A DNA stretch of 60,366 bases from Planococcus sp. CAU13 (GCF_000775575.1 NZ_JRGN01000192.1:1-60366); one strand, 5' to 3'. Positions 43,807 to 52,836 are shown, counted from the first letter of the stretch. Translations and numbers: made by a program. The notes: a model not told the origin generated them from the letters alone.

Positions 43807-45114
43807 TTATTTTACTAAGCCAAGCAATTCAGGCAGTTTAAGTGACAGTTCCGGTACGTATGTAACGACCATCAGCACCACGATTGTCGCGACAAAAAAC
43901 GGGATCAACGGCCGGACAACACTTTCGATGCGCAGATTGGCCACTTTGGCACCCACGAACAGGACTGGCCCTACCGGCGGAGTTATTGTTCCGATGCTGA
44001 GGTTGAATACGATTATGATACCGAAATGGACTGGATCGATTCCGAAACTAAGTGCAATCGGCAGGAAAATTGGTGTAAATATCAAAACTGCCGGAGTGGG
44101 GTCCATGAACGTCCCAATGATCAATAACACCAGATTCATGATCAATAAAATCAGAATCATATTGTCTGTGATGCTGAGTAACAAGTCTGCAATGATGCCA
44201 GGTATATTGGTGAAGGACATAACCCATGACATAATAGAAGAAACACCAATCAGAAAGATGACAATAGAAGTGGTTTTTGCGGATTCGAGTAATATTCTTG
44301 GCAGATCTTTAATCTTTATTGCCCGGTATATGAAAGCGAGCATCAATGAATAGACTACTGCAATTGCTGAGCCTTCGGTCGCTGTAAACACACCGCCAAC
44401 GATTCCTCCGATGACGATGACAATCAGCAGCAGACTCGGAATGGCTTCCAGAAAAACAAGCAGAGCAACTTTTAATGGCACGCGGGCTTCACTTCTGTAA
44501 CCGGCTTTTCTGGCATAGAAGAAAGCTATTACCATACATGCAATTCCCCATAAGATCCCCGGTACATATCCGGCCATGAATAATGCAGATATGGAAGTTC
44601 CTCCACTGACCAGCGAATAGACGATCAACGTGTTGCTTGGTGGAATAAGCATACCGGCAGGTGCCGATGCAATATTCACCGCTGCACTGAATTCACGGTT
44701 ATATCCTTCTTTTTCCTGAAGAGGCGCCATCGTGCTTCCGACGGCTGCTGCTGCTGCAACTCCCGATCCACTGATGGATCCGAAAAGCATGTTTGCCAGC
44801 ACGTTGGTATGGGCCAGCGATCCCGGCATTCTTCCGCTCAAGACCTTGGCGCAATTCACCAGCCTTATGGCGATTCCTCCATTATTCATGATGACTCCTG
44901 CCAAAATGAAAAAGGGGATGGCCAGTAAGGTAAAGGAATTCATCCCGGTAAACATTCTTTGGGCTGATGTTAATAAGCCATTTTCCATATCCAGCAAAGT
45001 GAACATGGCCAGTGCTGATGCCACACCCACACTAATGCTGATTGGTGCTCCTATAATCAAAAGAAAAGCTACACCGATAAACAATATCAGTGCGGCCTGA
45101 ATAGCAACATCCAT
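43807..45114 (-). CDS. dctM: TRAP transporter large permease DctM, second system
   Basis: 435 residues, about 12 membrane helices. NNGGIAIRLVN, MLFGSISGSGVAAAAAVGST and VFTATEGSAIAVVYSLML match the DctM core. It is part of the pectin operon, so its likely cargo is a hexuronate, 4-deoxy-uronate or unsaturated di-galacturonate. It is distinct in sequence from the first DctM in the window. Confidence 0.92.
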   Translation of the reverse strand: MDVAIQAALILFIGVAFLLIIGAPISISVGVASALAMFTLLDMENGLLTSAQRMFTGMNSFTLLAIPFFILAGVIMNNGGIAIRLVNCAKVLSGRMPGSLAHTNVLANMLFGSISGSGVAAAAAVGSTMAPLQEKEGYNREFSAAVNIASAPAGMLIPPSNTLIVYSLVSGGTSISALFMAGYVPGILWGIACMVIAFFYARKAGYRSEARVPLKVALLVFLEAIPSLLLIVIVIGGIVGGVFTATEGSAIAVVYSLMLAFIYRAIKIKDLPRILLESAKTTSIVIFLIGVSSIMSWVMSFTNIPGIIADLLLSITDNMILILLIMNLVLLIIGTFMDPTPAVLIFTPIFLPIALSFGIDPVHFGIIIVFNLSIGTITPPVGPVLFVGAKVANLRIESVVRPLIPFFVATIVVLMVVTYVPELSLKLPELLGLVK

Positions 45115-45138
45115 TTGACATAACCCCCTAACCTAAAA

Positions 45139-45624
45139 TCAAATTTCCTCTAAAGGTTTTTTCTTCTGAAAAATCAAAAAGATATTATACGCACAATAGA
45201 AAATGATACAAATTCCACTAATCGGCATTGCCGCATATAAATAGCCTACAGGGATTTGCAATGATGCAGACAATTGTGTCCAGGCAAGTGCAGTAACAGT
45301 GTATCCGCCTTTTACAAGGACCGCTGCTGCAAAAGCGATGACCACTAATTCTATAAAGACTTCCACGCCCATTTTGAGTTTCTGGGGAAATTTATCCCTG
45401 ATAAATTCAATGGACATATGCCCGTTTTCTCCGAACACATAGGCCGAACCGAATAATACCAGCCAAACAAAACAATACTTGGCAAGCTCTTCAGAAAATA
45501 CACTCGGATCGTTAAAAACGAACCGAGTGATCACTTGCCAGGTTACCAATAAAACCAGGAAGGCGAATAAAAATATACACATTGCTCCTAAAACTTTATC
45601 CAACCCTTTTTTTAAGTAGCTCAC
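45139..45624 (-). CDS. dctQ: TRAP transporter small permease DctQ, second system
   Basis: 161 residues with four membrane helices and the DctQ signature RFVFNDPSVFSEELAKYC. It bridges DctP and DctM. Gaps of 24 and 16 bases to its neighbours show one operon. Confidence 0.92.
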   Translation of the reverse strand: MSYLKKGLDKVLGAMCIFLFAFLVLLVTWQVITRFVFNDPSVFSEELAKYCFVWLVLFGSAYVFGENGHMSIEFIRDKFPQKLKMGVEVFIELVVIAFAAAVLVKGGYTVTALAWTQLSASLQIPVGYLYAAMPISGICIIFYCAYNIFLIFQKKKPLEEI

Positions 45625-45640
45625 ACTATCACTCCATTAC

Positions 45641-46669
45641 TTATTCAGCTGCACTGCGGACTTTATCATACAAGGCTTTGGCACTTTCAGATGTAAGTTT
45701 TTCATCAATCAGCGGCTGAACCGCTTCGCGGAAAATATCAATATCTACTTCATTGAATTGTGCGCCAGCTTCTTCAGCAGCTTTGATTGCAGCTTCAGTA
45801 TCTGCATCCCAAAGTTCCACTTCAAGATCGATTGCCGCAGCCAATTCTTCTTCGAAAATTGTTTTGTGCTCATCAGACATTCCTTCCAGAATATCTGTGT
45901 TCAAAATCAGGTAATCCGGAAGCATCAAATGGTTGGTGTATGAATAATATGGTGAAATTTCAACATGCTTCAAATTCGAAAAGATCAATTCATTGTTTTC
46001 TCCGCCGTCCAATACGCCGGACTGGATAGCTGTGTATACCTCACCCTGACCAAGCGGAGTACCTACTCCACCCATATAGCTCATCATCTGAAGGTTCGTA
46101 TCACTTTCGATTACACGGATTTTCATTCCTTTTAAATCTTCCGGTGTTTCAATAGGCTTCGTCTTGTTGTATACATTTCTGATTCCGCCGTGGAATGCTC
46201 CCAGAACAGTCACTCCCTGATCTTCCAGAGAAGTGTAAAGATCCCCGACAATTTCCTTGTCATTTAATACATTCATTTGATGTTCTTTTGAATCGAATAC
46301 GTAAGGAAGGTTGAATACAGAGAAATCTTCATTGAACCCTTCCAATAAGCTGCCTGCTACGATGGACATGCCGATTGTTCCGGATTGAACAAGCTCGATC
46401 GTTTCGCGCTGAGCACCAAGCAATTCGTTCGGATAAAGATCGATTTCATAAGCTCCGTCTGTTTTCTCTTTCAGAACTTCACCGAATTCTTCCATCGCTT
46501 TGTATTGCGGATGAGTATCAGGCTGGTTAAAAGCCACTTTCAGCACCTGAGTTTTTACTTCGCTGCCCTCACCCGAACCATCGGCATTTGAAGAATCCCC
46601 ACAAGCCGCTAACAATGACATCGATGCAAATGCAGTAACAAGAGCTAAATTTTTGTATTGTTTTTTCAT
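45641..46669 (-). CDS. dctP: TRAP substrate-binding lipoprotein DctP, second system
   Basis: About 342 residues. Lipobox SLLAACG, then the DctP fold with IDLYPNELLGAQRETIELVQ, GMKIRVIESDTNLQ (ligand-carboxylate Arg) and GQGEVYTAIQSGVLDGGENN. The ATG at 46669 follows AAAGGGG; an ATG at 46693 is in frame and overlaps the previous stop. In uronate operons such proteins bind galacturonate, glucuronate or their unsaturated derivatives. Confidence 0.92.
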   Translation of the reverse strand: MKKQYKNLALVTAFASMSLLAACGDSSNADGSGEGSEVKTQVLKVAFNQPDTHPQYKAMEEFGEVLKEKTDGAYEIDLYPNELLGAQRETIELVQSGTIGMSIVAGSLLEGFNEDFSVFNLPYVFDSKEHQMNVLNDKEIVGDLYTSLEDQGVTVLGAFHGGIRNVYNKTKPIETPEDLKGMKIRVIESDTNLQMMSYMGGVGTPLGQGEVYTAIQSGVLDGGENNELIFSNLKHVEISPYYSYTNHLMLPDYLILNTDILEGMSDEHKTIFEEELAAAIDLEVELWDADTEAAIKAAEEAGAQFNEVDIDIFREAVQPLIDEKLTSESAKALYDKVRSAAE

Positions 46670-46689
46670 TTTTTCCGTCCCCTTTGATT

Positions 46690-47655
46690 TCATAATTGGT
46701 TTACTGGATATTTCACTTGTTCATTTGCTATGAAGCGCACTGCTTCTTCCGCAACTTTTCTTTTCAACTCTTGAGCAGACTGCTCGGAATACCAGGCCAT
46801 ATGCGGTGTGCATAAAAAGTTGGCATGTTCCAGTAAAGGAGAGTCATTCCCCACCGGTTCCTCTTGGAACACATCCAATGCAGCGCCAGCAATTCTTTTA
46901 TCTTTCAAAAATTGGTGCAAATCTGCTTCGTTTATGATTCCGCCTCTTGACACATTAATCAGATAGGCGGTGGATTTCATCTTTTCCATTGCCGCGGCAT
47001 CTATCAGATTTTTTGCTGTTTCCAATGGACAATGGATCGAGATCACATCCGAAATTGCCAACAGCGATTCAAAGTCGATCATTTCAACAAAATCCGGTGT
47101 GTTTTTCTTCCTGCTTTCGCTTCTGTTAAGGTCATAAGCAACGACCTTGCAGCCAAGAGCATGCACTTTATGGGCGAATGCTGTACCGATTCTTCCTAAA
47201 CCGATGATTCCTACAGTTTGTTCGCTGTGCCTGAAAACCGGTATCGAAAGCTGGTAGTTCCAGCCGCCATTTTTTACTTGTTCATTCATTACCGTGATTT
47301 TTCGCGTAAGCGCTAACATTAAGGCCAATGCATGATCAGCTACTTCATGCATTCCGTAATCCGGCACATTGCATACTTGGACACCGTGCTTAGTAGCTGC
47401 TTCCATGTCGATATTGTTAACTCCGACACCGTAGCGGATGACCAGCTTCAACTCGGGCAATTGCTCCATAACTTTGTCGGTGATCGGTGCATATTGATTC
47501 AGGAAAACGGCAGCACCCTTGCCGTTTTCAATCACGTCTTGTTCAGTCTTGCAATTCTGCAATGAATAAGTGATTTGAGACTGCTCAAAAATATTATTTT
47601 CAATGTCAATATTTTCATGGTCACAGTCAGTAATCACCACTTGAAAATTATTCAT
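46690..47655 (-). CDS. D-2-hydroxyacid dehydrogenase (CtBP/phosphoglycerate-dehydrogenase-like)
   Basis: 321 residues. VGIIGLGRIGTAFAHKV binds NAD(P); catalytic Arg, Glu and His are in NVSRGG, QEEP and TPHMAW. It differs from the other two 2-hydroxyacid dehydrogenases of the window and resembles the C-terminal-binding-protein-like group. It lies second in the pectin operon, just before the TRAP genes, so a sugar-acid or 2-oxoacid intermediate is the likely substrate. No step of the standard KDG route requires it. Confidence 0.88.
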   Translation of the reverse strand: MNNFQVVITDCDHENIDIENNIFEQSQITYSLQNCKTEQDVIENGKGAAVFLNQYAPITDKVMEQLPELKLVIRYGVGVNNIDMEAATKHGVQVCNVPDYGMHEVADHALALMLALTRKITVMNEQVKNGGWNYQLSIPVFRHSEQTVGIIGLGRIGTAFAHKVHALGCKVVAYDLNRSESRKKNTPDFVEMIDFESLLAISDVISIHCPLETAKNLIDAAAMEKMKSTAYLINVSRGGIINEADLHQFLKDKRIAGAALDVFQEEPVGNDSPLLEHANFLCTPHMAWYSEQSAQELKRKVAEEAVRFIANEQVKYPVNQL

Positions 47656-47694
47656 TCACTGACCCCTTTCCAATTGCTCACTGCTGAAAAATAA

Positions 47695-48525
47695 TTAGCG
47701 CAGATCTTTCATCGGGACATGGTCCATATCATCAAAGTCCTGATTTTCTCCGCACATTCCCCAGATGAACGTATAGTTGCTCGTTCCCGCCCCTGAGTGA
47801 ATTGACCAGCTCGGAGAAAGGACTGCCTGTTCATTTTTCACAACTATATGGCGGGTTTCATCAGGCTGCCCCATCAAATGAAAGACTCTTGTGTCTTCTT
47901 CCATATCGAAATAGAAATAAACTTCCATTCTTCTTTCATGTGTATGGCTAGGCATTGTATTCCAGCCACTTCCTTCTTCGAGAACGGTAACTCCCATGCT
48001 CAACTGGCAGGATTCCAAAACATCAGGATGAATCAGTTGATGGATTGTGCGTTTGTTCATGGATGAATCCTGTCCCAACGGACGTTTGATCGCCTGGTCC
48101 AAACCTACTTTTACGGTAGGCAGCTTTTTATGGGCAGGACAGGAGTTGATGTAGAATTTCGCAGGGTTGGCAGCATCTTCAGATTCAAATGAAATATCTT
48201 TTGTCCCGCGTCCAATATAAATTCCGTCTTTTGTGCCAAGAGTGTATACTTCCTGATCTAACGTAATTCTTCCTGGACCTCCGATATTGATGACGCCCAT
48301 TTCTCTGCGTTCCAGGAAGTATTCAGCTGCCAGTTCTTTTCCGGCATCAAGAGTTAAAGCTTGCCCGACCGGCATTGCACCGCCATAGATTATCCGGTCA
48401 ACGTGGCTGTATGTAAGCTCTACCTGATCAGGACTGAAAACAGTCTCCATCATGAATTCTTCTCTGATTTTTTCAGTTCCGTATTTCTTAAAATCTTCTG
48501 GATGATGTGCATAAAGTACTTTCAC
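47695..48525 (-). CDS. kduI: 5-keto-4-deoxyuronate isomerase
   Basis: About 276 residues, cupin-fold KduI. Zinc ligands are seen in [13 protein letters not shown] (two His and Glu) and the later SWSIHSGAG (His). It isomerises 4-deoxy-L-threo-5-hexosulose uronate to 2,5-diketo-3-deoxygluconate, the step before KduD. The start is GTG at 48525, five bases after GGAGGAGAG, giving the usual family length; an upstream ATG at 48558 is less likely. It is the first gene of the pectin operon, and the candidate operator and cre site lie upstream. Confidence 0.93.
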   Translation of the reverse strand: MKVLYAHHPEDFKKYGTEKIREEFMMETVFSPDQVELTYSHVDRIIYGGAMPVGQALTLDAGKELAAEYFLERREMGVINIGGPGRITLDQEVYTLGTKDGIYIGRGTKDISFESEDAANPAKFYINSCPAHKKLPTVKVGLDQAIKRPLGQDSSMNKRTIHQLIHPDVLESCQLSMGVTVLEEGSGWNTMPSHTHERRMEVYFYFDMEEDTRVFHLMGQPDETRHIVVKNEQAVLSPSWSIHSGAGTSNYTFIWGMCGENQDFDDMDHVPMKDLR

Positions 48526-48571
48526 GTTATCTCTCCTCCAAATGGGTTTGAAATTCATAAGCGAAACATTT

Positions 48572-48587
48572 ATAAAGCGCTTTCATC
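48572..48587 (-). promoter_or_regulatory. cre (CcpA) site upstream of kduI
   Basis: Minus-strand ATGAAAGCGCTTTATA matches the palindromic cre consensus over the GAAAGCGCTTT core, with the end differing. It lies about 50 bases upstream of the kduI start, suited to repression by preferred sugars. Confidence 0.6.
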
Positions 48588-48647
48588 AAATACAAAAAAA
48601 TAATTCCGCTTAAGCATATTGGTCCTTATTAAAAAATATGATATTAT

Positions 48648-48675
48648 TGTTCCACATAGCAGAACACCGTTCCAC
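48648..48675. promoter_or_regulatory. Candidate IclR-type operator of the pectin operon
   Basis: TGTTC-N9-GAACA (48648-48666), and GTTCCAC repeated at 48649-48655 and 48669-48675, 20 bases apart. It lies between the divergent kduI and iclR-type genes. Confidence 0.5.
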
Positions 48676-48760
48676 TTTTTTAATTATACAGGGTATCAAA
48701 ATAATTTCAACAAGATTTTTGAAATTATTTAACAGTTTTGCCTATTAATCAAAAGTTGAG

Positions 48761-48789
48761 TTTACATTACATAAGAATCTCCTTATGAT
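48761..48789 (+). promoter_or_regulatory. Promoter of the IclR-family regulator gene
   Basis: TTTACA (48761-48766) and TATGAT (48784-48789) with a 17-base spacer. Confidence 0.55.
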
Positions 48790-48849
48790 AAATAGATACA
48801 TTCAAGTAATATATATATAAGATGATTACCAAGGGGGCAAAAGCAAGTT

Positions 48850-49611
48850 ATGTCAAATGTACAGTCTATAGAGAGGGCTTTTAAGCTTTTAGATGTATTA
48901 TCTGAATATCCTGAGGGAATTCAAATTACCCGTCTGTCCGAAAAAGTAGGTTTATCAAAAAGCACAGTCCACAGGCTTTTGGCTACGCTTATCAACTTAA
49001 ATTACGTTTATAAAGATATGGAGTCAGAAAAATACAAGCTAAGTTACCGTATCATCTCTTTATCCCGAAATTTGATAAACAATATTGACATCATTCCTGT
49101 AGCAAAACCATTTTTGGAAGCGTTATCTGAAGAGGTCAATGAAACCATCCACCTTTGCATCGAAGATATGGGCGAAGTTATGTACGTGGATAAAATTGAA
49201 AGCAACCAGACGATCCGGATGTTCTCAAGAGTAGGCAGCCGTGCACCGATGTATTGTACAGGTGTAGGGAAAGTGCTGCTGTCCGGTAAAAAACCGGAAG
49301 ATTATCAGCGTATTGCTGAAAGTATTGAGTTTGTCCGCAAAACCCCAAACACTATTTTGAACAAGGAGCAATTAGAACAAGTAGTAGGGGCAATCAGAGA
49401 GAAGGGTTACGGACTGGATGACATTGAAAATGAAGAAGGTATTCGCTGTATTGCTGCTCCAATTTTTGATTCCCAAGGAAAAGTAATCGCAAGCTTCAGT
49501 ATCTCAGGTCCCACTACACGAATGACAATGGAGCGGGTCAATAACGAACTGGTATCAAAGGTAAAAGATACCTCCATGAAGATTTCACGGCAATTGGGTT
49601 ACAGCAAGTAA
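48850..49611 (+). CDS. IclR-family regulator of the pectin operon (KdgR-like)
   Basis: 253 residues. The winged HTH reads IERAFKLLDVLSEYPEGIQI then LSEKVGLSKSTVHRLLATL, and the effector domain has GSRAPMYCTGVGKVLL and RCIAAPIFDSQGKVIASFSI. Members of this family in other bacteria (KdgR) repress pectin genes and are released by KDG. The divergent position to kduI and the boxes between them support control of the operon. AGGGGGC lies upstream of the ATG. Confidence 0.88.
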   Translation: MSNVQSIERAFKLLDVLSEYPEGIQITRLSEKVGLSKSTVHRLLATLINLNYVYKDMESEKYKLSYRIISLSRNLINNIDIIPVAKPFLEALSEEVNETIHLCIEDMGEVMYVDKIESNQTIRMFSRVGSRAPMYCTGVGKVLLSGKKPEDYQRIAESIEFVRKTPNTILNKEQLEQVVGAIREKGYGLDDIENEEGIRCIAAPIFDSQGKVIASFSISGPTTRMTMERVNNELVSKVKDTSMKISRQLGYSK

Positions 49612-49644
49612 TTTAAAGAAAATGCAGTGACAATCAGTTAAAAA

Positions 49645-49676
49645 GAAGAAACTTCACATGAGGTTTCTTCCGAATT
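49645..49676 (+). terminator. Terminator of the IclR-family gene
   Basis: GAAGAAAC (49645-49652) pairs with GTTTCTTC (49663-49670); a T-run follows after four bases. Confidence 0.75.
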
Positions 49677-49774
49677 TTTTATTGTAAAATTATTCAAGCT
49701 CTCTATTGCATTTCTTCGTGAATAATTGATTGGCTATGGTAATCTCTCTTTTAAAGACAATCTGCAAACAAAAA

Positions 49775-49819
49775 AACCGAACCCGGAGAGAAAAATCTCT
49801 CCGGGATTCGGTTCTTTTT
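49775..49819. terminator. Bidirectional terminator at the end of the opuAC relic
   Basis: A stem of about 15 bp with a one-base bulge pairs 49775-49790 with 49797-49813. Six T residues follow on the plus strand and a long T-run on the minus strand. Its layout echoes 35983-36020. Confidence 0.85.
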
Positions 49820-49826
49820 TATTTCC

Positions 49827-50117
49827 TTATTCTTCCGGCAACAAATCTTCAATCGAATCGATGTCCATATAAGCCGGCACAACAAATCCGATTTTGGCGC
49901 CTTCTAGGATTTCACCCGGGTTCACCATGTCATCGCCGCATGTTTCAAACTGTGATGAGTGAGTTCCCGGCAGCCATGCAGCAACCATTGCGTCCGCCTG
50001 GCCTTCAGCCACTGCTGACCACATCACTGCATTATCAAGCGGCGTCAACATGACGTTAAATCCTTGCGTTTCAAGCACTTGGCCGACTACAGTCGTCGAA
50101 GTGGCTTCAATATTTTG
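49827..50117 (-). pseudogene. Relic of a glycine betaine-binding protein gene (OpuAC-type)
   Basis: The open frame matches the middle of osmoprotectant-binding lipoproteins: TTVVGQVLETQGFNVMLTPL, MVAAWLPGTHSSQFE, then IGFVVPAYMDIDSIEDL. Similarity begins near 50117 with no proper start codon, signal peptide or ribosome binding site, and the frame stops just after IEDLLPEE, where intact proteins continue. A different frame upstream (about 50120-50150) reads like the linker following a signal peptide, so an internal deletion with frameshift is likely. No permease or ATPase genes are nearby. The original terminator seems retained at 49775-49819. Confidence 0.8.
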
Positions 50118-50152
50118 TTTTTGCCGGTGGTTTCATTGGCATTTTCTACATT

Positions 50153-50196
50153 AAAAAGCACAGCTCCGACGGATTTATTCCGGAGCTGCGCTGTTT
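50153..50196. terminator. Terminator of the amidase operon
   Basis: A stem of about 15 bp (50153-50168 with 50180-50196) with A/T runs on both sides, just after the minus-strand nitrilase-family gene. Confidence 0.8.
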
Positions 50197-50221
50197 TTAT
50201 TATCCATATTCAAAATACCAT

Positions 50222-51019
50222 TTATATTTCCTTCTTATACAAATGCGGCACCCGGCTCATGAAAATCGGCACCTCTTCCCTTACTGTATTCACTTTTTCG
50301 AGATCGAGTGCAATTGATATTGTTTCTTCGTCTTCAATGCCCGCTTCGTATAATACGTCTCCCCACGGATCAATGGCCATTGAAGCTCCCGCAAAGGCTA
50401 CTCCGTCATATTCCCCCACTCTGTTTGCGGAGACCACATACATCTGGTTTTCGATGGCCCGCGCTGTCTGCAGTATTTTCCAATGTGTGGTTCTTGCTGC
50501 CGGCCATTCGGCGACCACATGCAGAACCTGGGCTCCGTCCAGCGCCATACTCCGGATAATTTCCGGGAACCTGAGGTCGTAGCAGATGATCAGGCCCATT
50601 TTGATGCCTTCCAGTTCAAATACTTCCGGCACCTTTTCTCCGCCTGTCAGAAAATCATGTTCGTTCAGCATCGGCACCAGATGGACTTTATCGTATTCAT
50701 AAACCAGTTCCCCGCTCCGCGAAAAGACGAAAGATGAATTATAGAACTTGCCGTCTTTTTTATTGGCGACGGACCCCCCGATGATATTGACCTGGTATTT
50801 CAGCGCCAGCTCTTTCAAAAAGCTTTTTGTCTCGGCGCCGCCTGTATCGGCCACCTGTTCCAGCGCATCCAGAGTATAGGCAGTGGTCCACATTTCAGGC
50901 AGCACGACAATATCCGGATTGTTTTCCCGCATTTCAGCCTTCAGCCACTGACTCACCTTCAGCCGGTTCGCATCGGGGTTGCCCGCTATGATATCCATTT
51001 GAAAAACCGAATATTTCAT
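50222..51019 (-). CDS. Carbon-nitrogen hydrolase (omega-amidase type)
   Basis: About 265 residues. The Glu-Lys-Cys triad is in VLPEMW, YEYDKVHLVP and IICYDLRFPE. The protein is of the YafV/Nit2-like group that hydrolyses 2-oxoglutaramate and 2-oxosuccinamate or related amides; in methionine salvage the same reaction is applied to alpha-ketoglutaramate. The ATG at 51019 follows AGAAGTG; a TTG at 51037 is in frame. It is followed by a terminator and preceded by the FAH-family gene in the same direction. Confidence 0.88.
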   Translation of the reverse strand: MKYSVFQMDIIAGNPDANRLKVSQWLKAEMRENNPDIVVLPEMWTTAYTLDALEQVADTGGAETKSFLKELALKYQVNIIGGSVANKKDGKFYNSSFVFSRSGELVYEYDKVHLVPMLNEHDFLTGGEKVPEVFELEGIKMGLIICYDLRFPEIIRSMALDGAQVLHVVAEWPAARTTHWKILQTARAIENQMYVVSANRVGEYDGVAFAGASMAIDPWGDVLYEAGIEDEETISIALDLEKVNTVREEVPIFMSRVPHLYKKEI

Positions 51020-51059
51020 CCCAATCACTTCTTTCAATAATTTATAGCTTCTATCTTTA

Positions 51060-51920
51060 TTATACCTTCAAATCCCTCACCGGATTCACCAGCGTCTCGA
51101 ACCCATCGATGCGGCATTCCACCACGTCGCCGTCGCGAATGACGACAGCTCCCGGTGTTCCAGTCGAAATGATATCCCCCGGCAGCAGCGTCATGACTTT
51201 GGAATGAAATGAAATCAGGTGCTGCGGCTGGAACGTCATATTCGATACAAGGTTGTCGCGGTGGATTTCGCCGTTGATGACGGTCGCCACTTTCAACCCG
51301 AGCACGTCTTCCACTTCGTCCGCCGTGACCAATTGCGGGCCAAAGCTGAAGAAGGTGTCAAAGCTTTTGGCGCGTGTCAGGTAGCGCGGATTTTTCTGCA
51401 GAATGTCTTCCGCTGTCATGTCGATGACGGTTGTGTAGCCTGCGATGACACTGAGGGCGTCTTCTTCTTCGACGTCTTTGCATACTTTTCCGATGACGAT
51501 GCCGAGCTCCGATTCCGCCGTTGTGCGGTCGGATTGCAGCGGCACGTTGATGGTATCACCCGGCCCAATGATTGTCGTGTCGGGTTTCATGAAACTTGCC
51601 GGCTCGGTATTCGGCGAGACTTCGCTGAGATCCGCAGCGTGCTCGACGTAGTTCAGGCCGATTCCCCATATTTTACGGGGATGACGGTAAAGCGGACCGT
51701 ATTCGACGTTTTCGACTGCCAGTTTATTCAGCGCCAGTGCATCCTGTCCGCCGAACCACTCTTTAAACGGCTCCAACTGCTCAAGCGGCAGCAAATCGAA
51801 AAGATTTGTCGGCCAGTCCTGGTTGAATTCTTTATTGATTGCCTCTATTGGTAGTCCACCTGCAGCAGTAACGACTGCCGCAGTTTCATTGCCATGAATT
51901 TTGATGGTTGCCAAACGCAT
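51060..51920 (-). CDS. Fumarylacetoacetate hydrolase-family protein
   Basis: 286 residues. IWGIGLNYVEHAADL opens the catalytic domain, ESELGIVIGK carries the metal-binding Glu residues and DIISTGTPGAVV the closing loop. The family cleaves acylpyruvates (fumarylpyruvate, oxaloacetate decarboxylase-like) or hydrates 2-oxo acids. It lies between the amidase and an SDR, all on one strand. Reaction unknown; a role in sugar-acid breakdown (for example 2-keto-3-deoxy acid dehydratase/hydrolase) is possible. Confidence 0.88.
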   Translation of the reverse strand: MRLATIKIHGNETAAVVTAAGGLPIEAINKEFNQDWPTNLFDLLPLEQLEPFKEWFGGQDALALNKLAVENVEYGPLYRHPRKIWGIGLNYVEHAADLSEVSPNTEPASFMKPDTTIIGPGDTINVPLQSDRTTAESELGIVIGKVCKDVEEEDALSVIAGYTTVIDMTAEDILQKNPRYLTRAKSFDTFFSFGPQLVTADEVEDVLGLKVATVINGEIHRDNLVSNMTFQPQHLISFHSKVMTLLPGDIISTGTPGAVVIRDGDVVECRIDGFETLVNPVRDLKV

Positions 51921-52001
51921 ATGTATCGACCCTTCCGTAACATTAGTTTATCAAACAAAACCGCCACCCCGCTACTGGGGCAGCGATTTCCCTTACATGG
52001 T

Positions 52002-52742
52002 TTACTGCGCCGTATACCCGCCGTCGACCAGAATCGTCGTGCCGGTCATGAAATCATTTTCGCTCAGGAAAATGATGGCGTGGGCGATTTCTTCCGGTCT
52101 GCCGAGACGGCCGATCGGGTGCTTGTTTACGAGCTGGTCATAGAATTCAGGTCCGAGCGCATCGCGGTTGACCATGCCGGATTCCACGTAGCCCGGCGCC
52201 ACCGCGTTGACACGGATATTCTTGTTGGCGTATTGGAGAGCGAGTGATTTCGTCATCAGATTGACGGCGCCTTTGGAAGCGTTGTACGCGAACGCACCAG
52301 CTTCACCCACACTGCCGAGGATGGATGCGGTATTGATGATGACTCCGCCGCCGTTGTTCATCATGTGGCGGATGGCGTGTTTGGCTCCGAAGAATACGCT
52401 GTCCTGATTGACTGCAATGACTTTGTGGTAGTCTTCGTAGCTCAGTTCATGCGTTTCGCTGAGAGCACCGACGCCGGCGTTGCTGACCAGGATGTCGATG
52501 GTGCCGAATGTATCGACAGCAAACCTGATCATGTTTTCGACCGCTTCCTCATTTGAAACGTCGACTTGGAAGAAATCCACTTCTCCGCTGCTTTTCAGAT
52601 CTTCCACTGCCTGTCTGCCGCCTTCTTCATTGAAGTCGGCGACTACGACTTTTGTGCCTTTCGCCAGATAGGCTTTTGCCGCGGCGAGTCCGATTCCTGA
52701 AGCGCCGCCTGTCACCACTGCCACTTTTCCTGCTAAATCCAT
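52002..52742 (-). CDS. SDR-family oxidoreductase
   Basis: About 246 residues. TGGASGIGLAAAKAY, NAGVGA, NTASILGSVG and FAYNASKGAVN give the SDR site; LVDGGYTAQ ends the protein. AAAGGAGG precedes the ATG at 52742. The relatives include glucose-1-dehydrogenase-like and 3-oxoacyl-ACP reductase-like enzymes. The gap to the FAH-family gene is 81 bases, so co-transcription is likely. The substrate is unknown. Confidence 0.88.
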   Translation of the reverse strand: MDLAGKVAVVTGGASGIGLAAAKAYLAKGTKVVVADFNEEGGRQAVEDLKSSGEVDFFQVDVSNEEAVENMIRFAVDTFGTIDILVSNAGVGALSETHELSYEDYHKVIAVNQDSVFFGAKHAIRHMMNNGGGVIINTASILGSVGEAGAFAYNASKGAVNLMTKSLALQYANKNIRVNAVAPGYVESGMVNRDALGPEFYDQLVNKHPIGRLGRPEEIAHAIIFLSENDFMTGTTILVDGGYTAQ

Positions 52743-52836
52743 GTGCGTGTCCTCCTTTTTAATGAGTTGCACCTCTTATATTATCTGAATTTTTTACTAA
52801 TTAAAACTAAAAACCTCGCTTCATAAACTATGCAAA

